From NCBI RefSeq assembly GCF_007970665.1, contig NZ_CP042430.1, positions 434,001 to 498,000 of the forward strand: a stretch of DNA of 64,000 bases, written 5' to 3'. This DNA comes from Baekduia soli (GTDB taxonomy: Bacteria > Actinomycetota > Thermoleophilia > Solirubrobacterales > Solirubrobacteraceae). Position 1 is the stretch's first letter. Each line of letters opens with the position of its first letter. Below, in pieces: positions 63,285-64,000 of the stretch. Under the pieces are notes generated by a model. That model had not been told where the DNA came from and searched no databases. It saw only the letters and a list, made by a program, of their open reading frames with translations. A program made the translations under genes and the position numbers.

Positions 63285-64000
63285 ATGGCCACCGGACCCC
63301 AGACCGCACCGCCGACGATCAGCACCACCGAGCTCACCGCGCCGCGGGTCGTGCGCTTCGAGGACCTCGAGCCGGGCTGGCACGAGGCGCCGCACTCGAC
63401 CGAGGCAGGGTACTTCCGCTGGCTGAGCACCTACGTCGGCGGCCCGCCCGGCTTCCTGCACGAGCACCCCGCCACGGGGCTGGTCGGCGGCCACAGCGTC
63501 ATGGGGATCATGGGCCTGCCGGCGGGCCAGCGCCAGTACGGGCTGCACCGCCACACCACGACGGAGATCTACCTGATCCTCCAGGGCCGGGTCGAGTCGC
63601 TGGAGGGCCAGGGCGTCCGGCAGCTCGCGGGCCCGATGGACTGCCTCTACATCCCGGCCCAGGCGGCGCACTGCGTGCGCACGGTGGGCACGGAGGACGT
63701 CCTGCTCATGTACGTCCACGACGAGCACGAGGAGCTCGGGGCCTCGAAGTACGTCCCCGACGACGACCCGTCGCTGACGGTGCCCGAGCCCCACCCCCAG
63801 CTCGTGCGCTGGGACGACCTCGACCCGTGGTGGGGCGCGCCGCAGGCCGACGAGGCCGGCCACCTGCGCTGGTCGGTGAGCTGGGTCGGTGGGGGCGCCG
63901 GGACGGCGAACCGCAACCCGGGCGTGGCGGCCCACAGCGACACGGTGGCGATGGGCGCCACGGTCATCAGCGCCGCCAACGCCGAGGTGCCCGAGCGCTG
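63285..64000 (+). CDS. Cupin-domain protein, 3' end outside the window
   Basis: About 238 residues are visible, open to the window edge. A cupin core is seen at ~84-135: LHRHTTTEIYLILQGRVESLEG (the HxHxxxExxxxxxG metal motif) and LYIPAQAAHCVRTVG (second His). The N-terminal part (FRWLSTYVGGPPGFLHEHPATG) and a later LRWSVSWVGGGAG segment look alike, so a duplicated cupin arrangement is possible once the rest is known. Dioxygenase, isomerase and binding roles are all open. Confidence 0.75.
   Translation, partial: MATGPQTAPPTISTTELTAPRVVRFEDLEPGWHEAPHSTEAGYFRWLSTYVGGPPGFLHEHPATGLVGGHSVMGIMGLPAGQRQYGLHRHTTTEIYLILQGRVESLEGQGVRQLAGPMDCLYIPAQAAHCVRTVGTEDVLLMYVHDEHEELGASKYVPDDDPSLTVPEPHPQLVRWDDLDPWWGAPQADEAGHLRWSVSWVGGGAGTANRNPGVAAHSDTVAMGATVISAANAEVPER

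Noticed and set aside
1-64000. CRISPR arrays, insertion sequences, integrases, prophage or toxin-antitoxin genes
   Set aside because: No regular spacer repeats, transposase motifs (DDE, HUH), integrase motifs or small paired toxin-antitoxin frames were seen.

Overview
This window comes from a very GC-rich chromosome with dense, mostly short-spaced genes. The gene content is that of a metabolically versatile, acyl-CoA-degrading actinobacterium: LLM (F420/flavin) oxidoreductases, AMP-dependent CoA ligases, CaiB/BaiF CoA transferases, DUF35/SCP-2 thiolase pairs, a CsoR/CopA/CopZ copper set and many TetR/SDR genes. The mix of mycobacterium-like catabolic genes with NhaA-DsbA and NirK-like fusions suggests a soil member of the Thermoleophilia (Solirubrobacterales-like), but that placement is inference. 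There is no rRNA operon, CRISPR array, transposase or phage gene. No gene-free stretch exceeds about 285 bases.

Layout. 1-5.9 kb: a ketopantoate reductase fragment, an N-carbamoylsarcosine-amidase-like hydrolase, a DUF1330 protein, a CoA ligase, an LLM oxidoreductase with a broken N-terminus, a 3-hydroxyisobutyryl-CoA-hydrolase-like crotonase and a GFA protein. 6-10.7 kb: a tandem VOC protein and a copper island (copA, a His/Met-rich exported protein, copZ, divergent csoR with two near-identical operator boxes). 10.8-18.9 kb: a HyuA-HyuB fusion (oxoprolinase/hydantoinase type), an ABM-like protein, an LLM oxidoreductase, a CoA ligase and an NHL propeller. 18.9-25.6 kb: SDR, a tandem TetR-TetR fusion, a thiolase-like/DUF35 pair, a CaiB transferase, an unexplained tRNA-like structured RNA, and an MFS exporter divergent from its TetR across three inverted repeats. 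26.5-35.1 kb: CocE-type hydrolase, NhaA-DsbA fusion, a second MFS exporter, methyltransferase, SDR and a PuuE-like deacetylase. 35.3-39.6 kb: a separate HyuA/HyuB pair whose HyuB carries a C-terminal zinc domain resembling the acetone carboxylase gamma subunit.

39.7-50.2 kb: MBL hydrolase, SDR, threonine dehydratase; a leucine-type operon (isovaleryl-CoA-dehydrogenase-like ACAD, TetR, carboxyltransferase, MaoC, CitE/HpcH lyase) without a biotin carboxylase subunit; and a LysR-controlled CaiB transferase very like 2-methylfumaryl-CoA isomerase. 50.3-51.9 kb: a membrane-anchored NirK-like copper protein with a fused C-terminal cupredoxin. 52-60.9 kb: an eight-gene overlapping operon (two SCP-2-thiolase-like proteins, a double DUF35 protein, crotonase, two acyl-CoA dehydrogenases, LLM oxidoreductase, CoA ligase). 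It reads as a beta-oxidation module ending in retro-aldol cleavage, like steroid side-chain removal. 60.9-64 kb: cyclase, SnoaL-like protein, crotonase and the start of a cupin protein.

Two architectural themes recur. Many first genes have a nAnnnT hexamer 5-8 nt before the start codon and no Shine-Dalgarno, suggesting widespread leaderless transcripts. Three of nine convergent gene pairs share a single CTAG that provides both TAG stops. Within operons, ATGA/GTGA start-stop overlaps are the rule.
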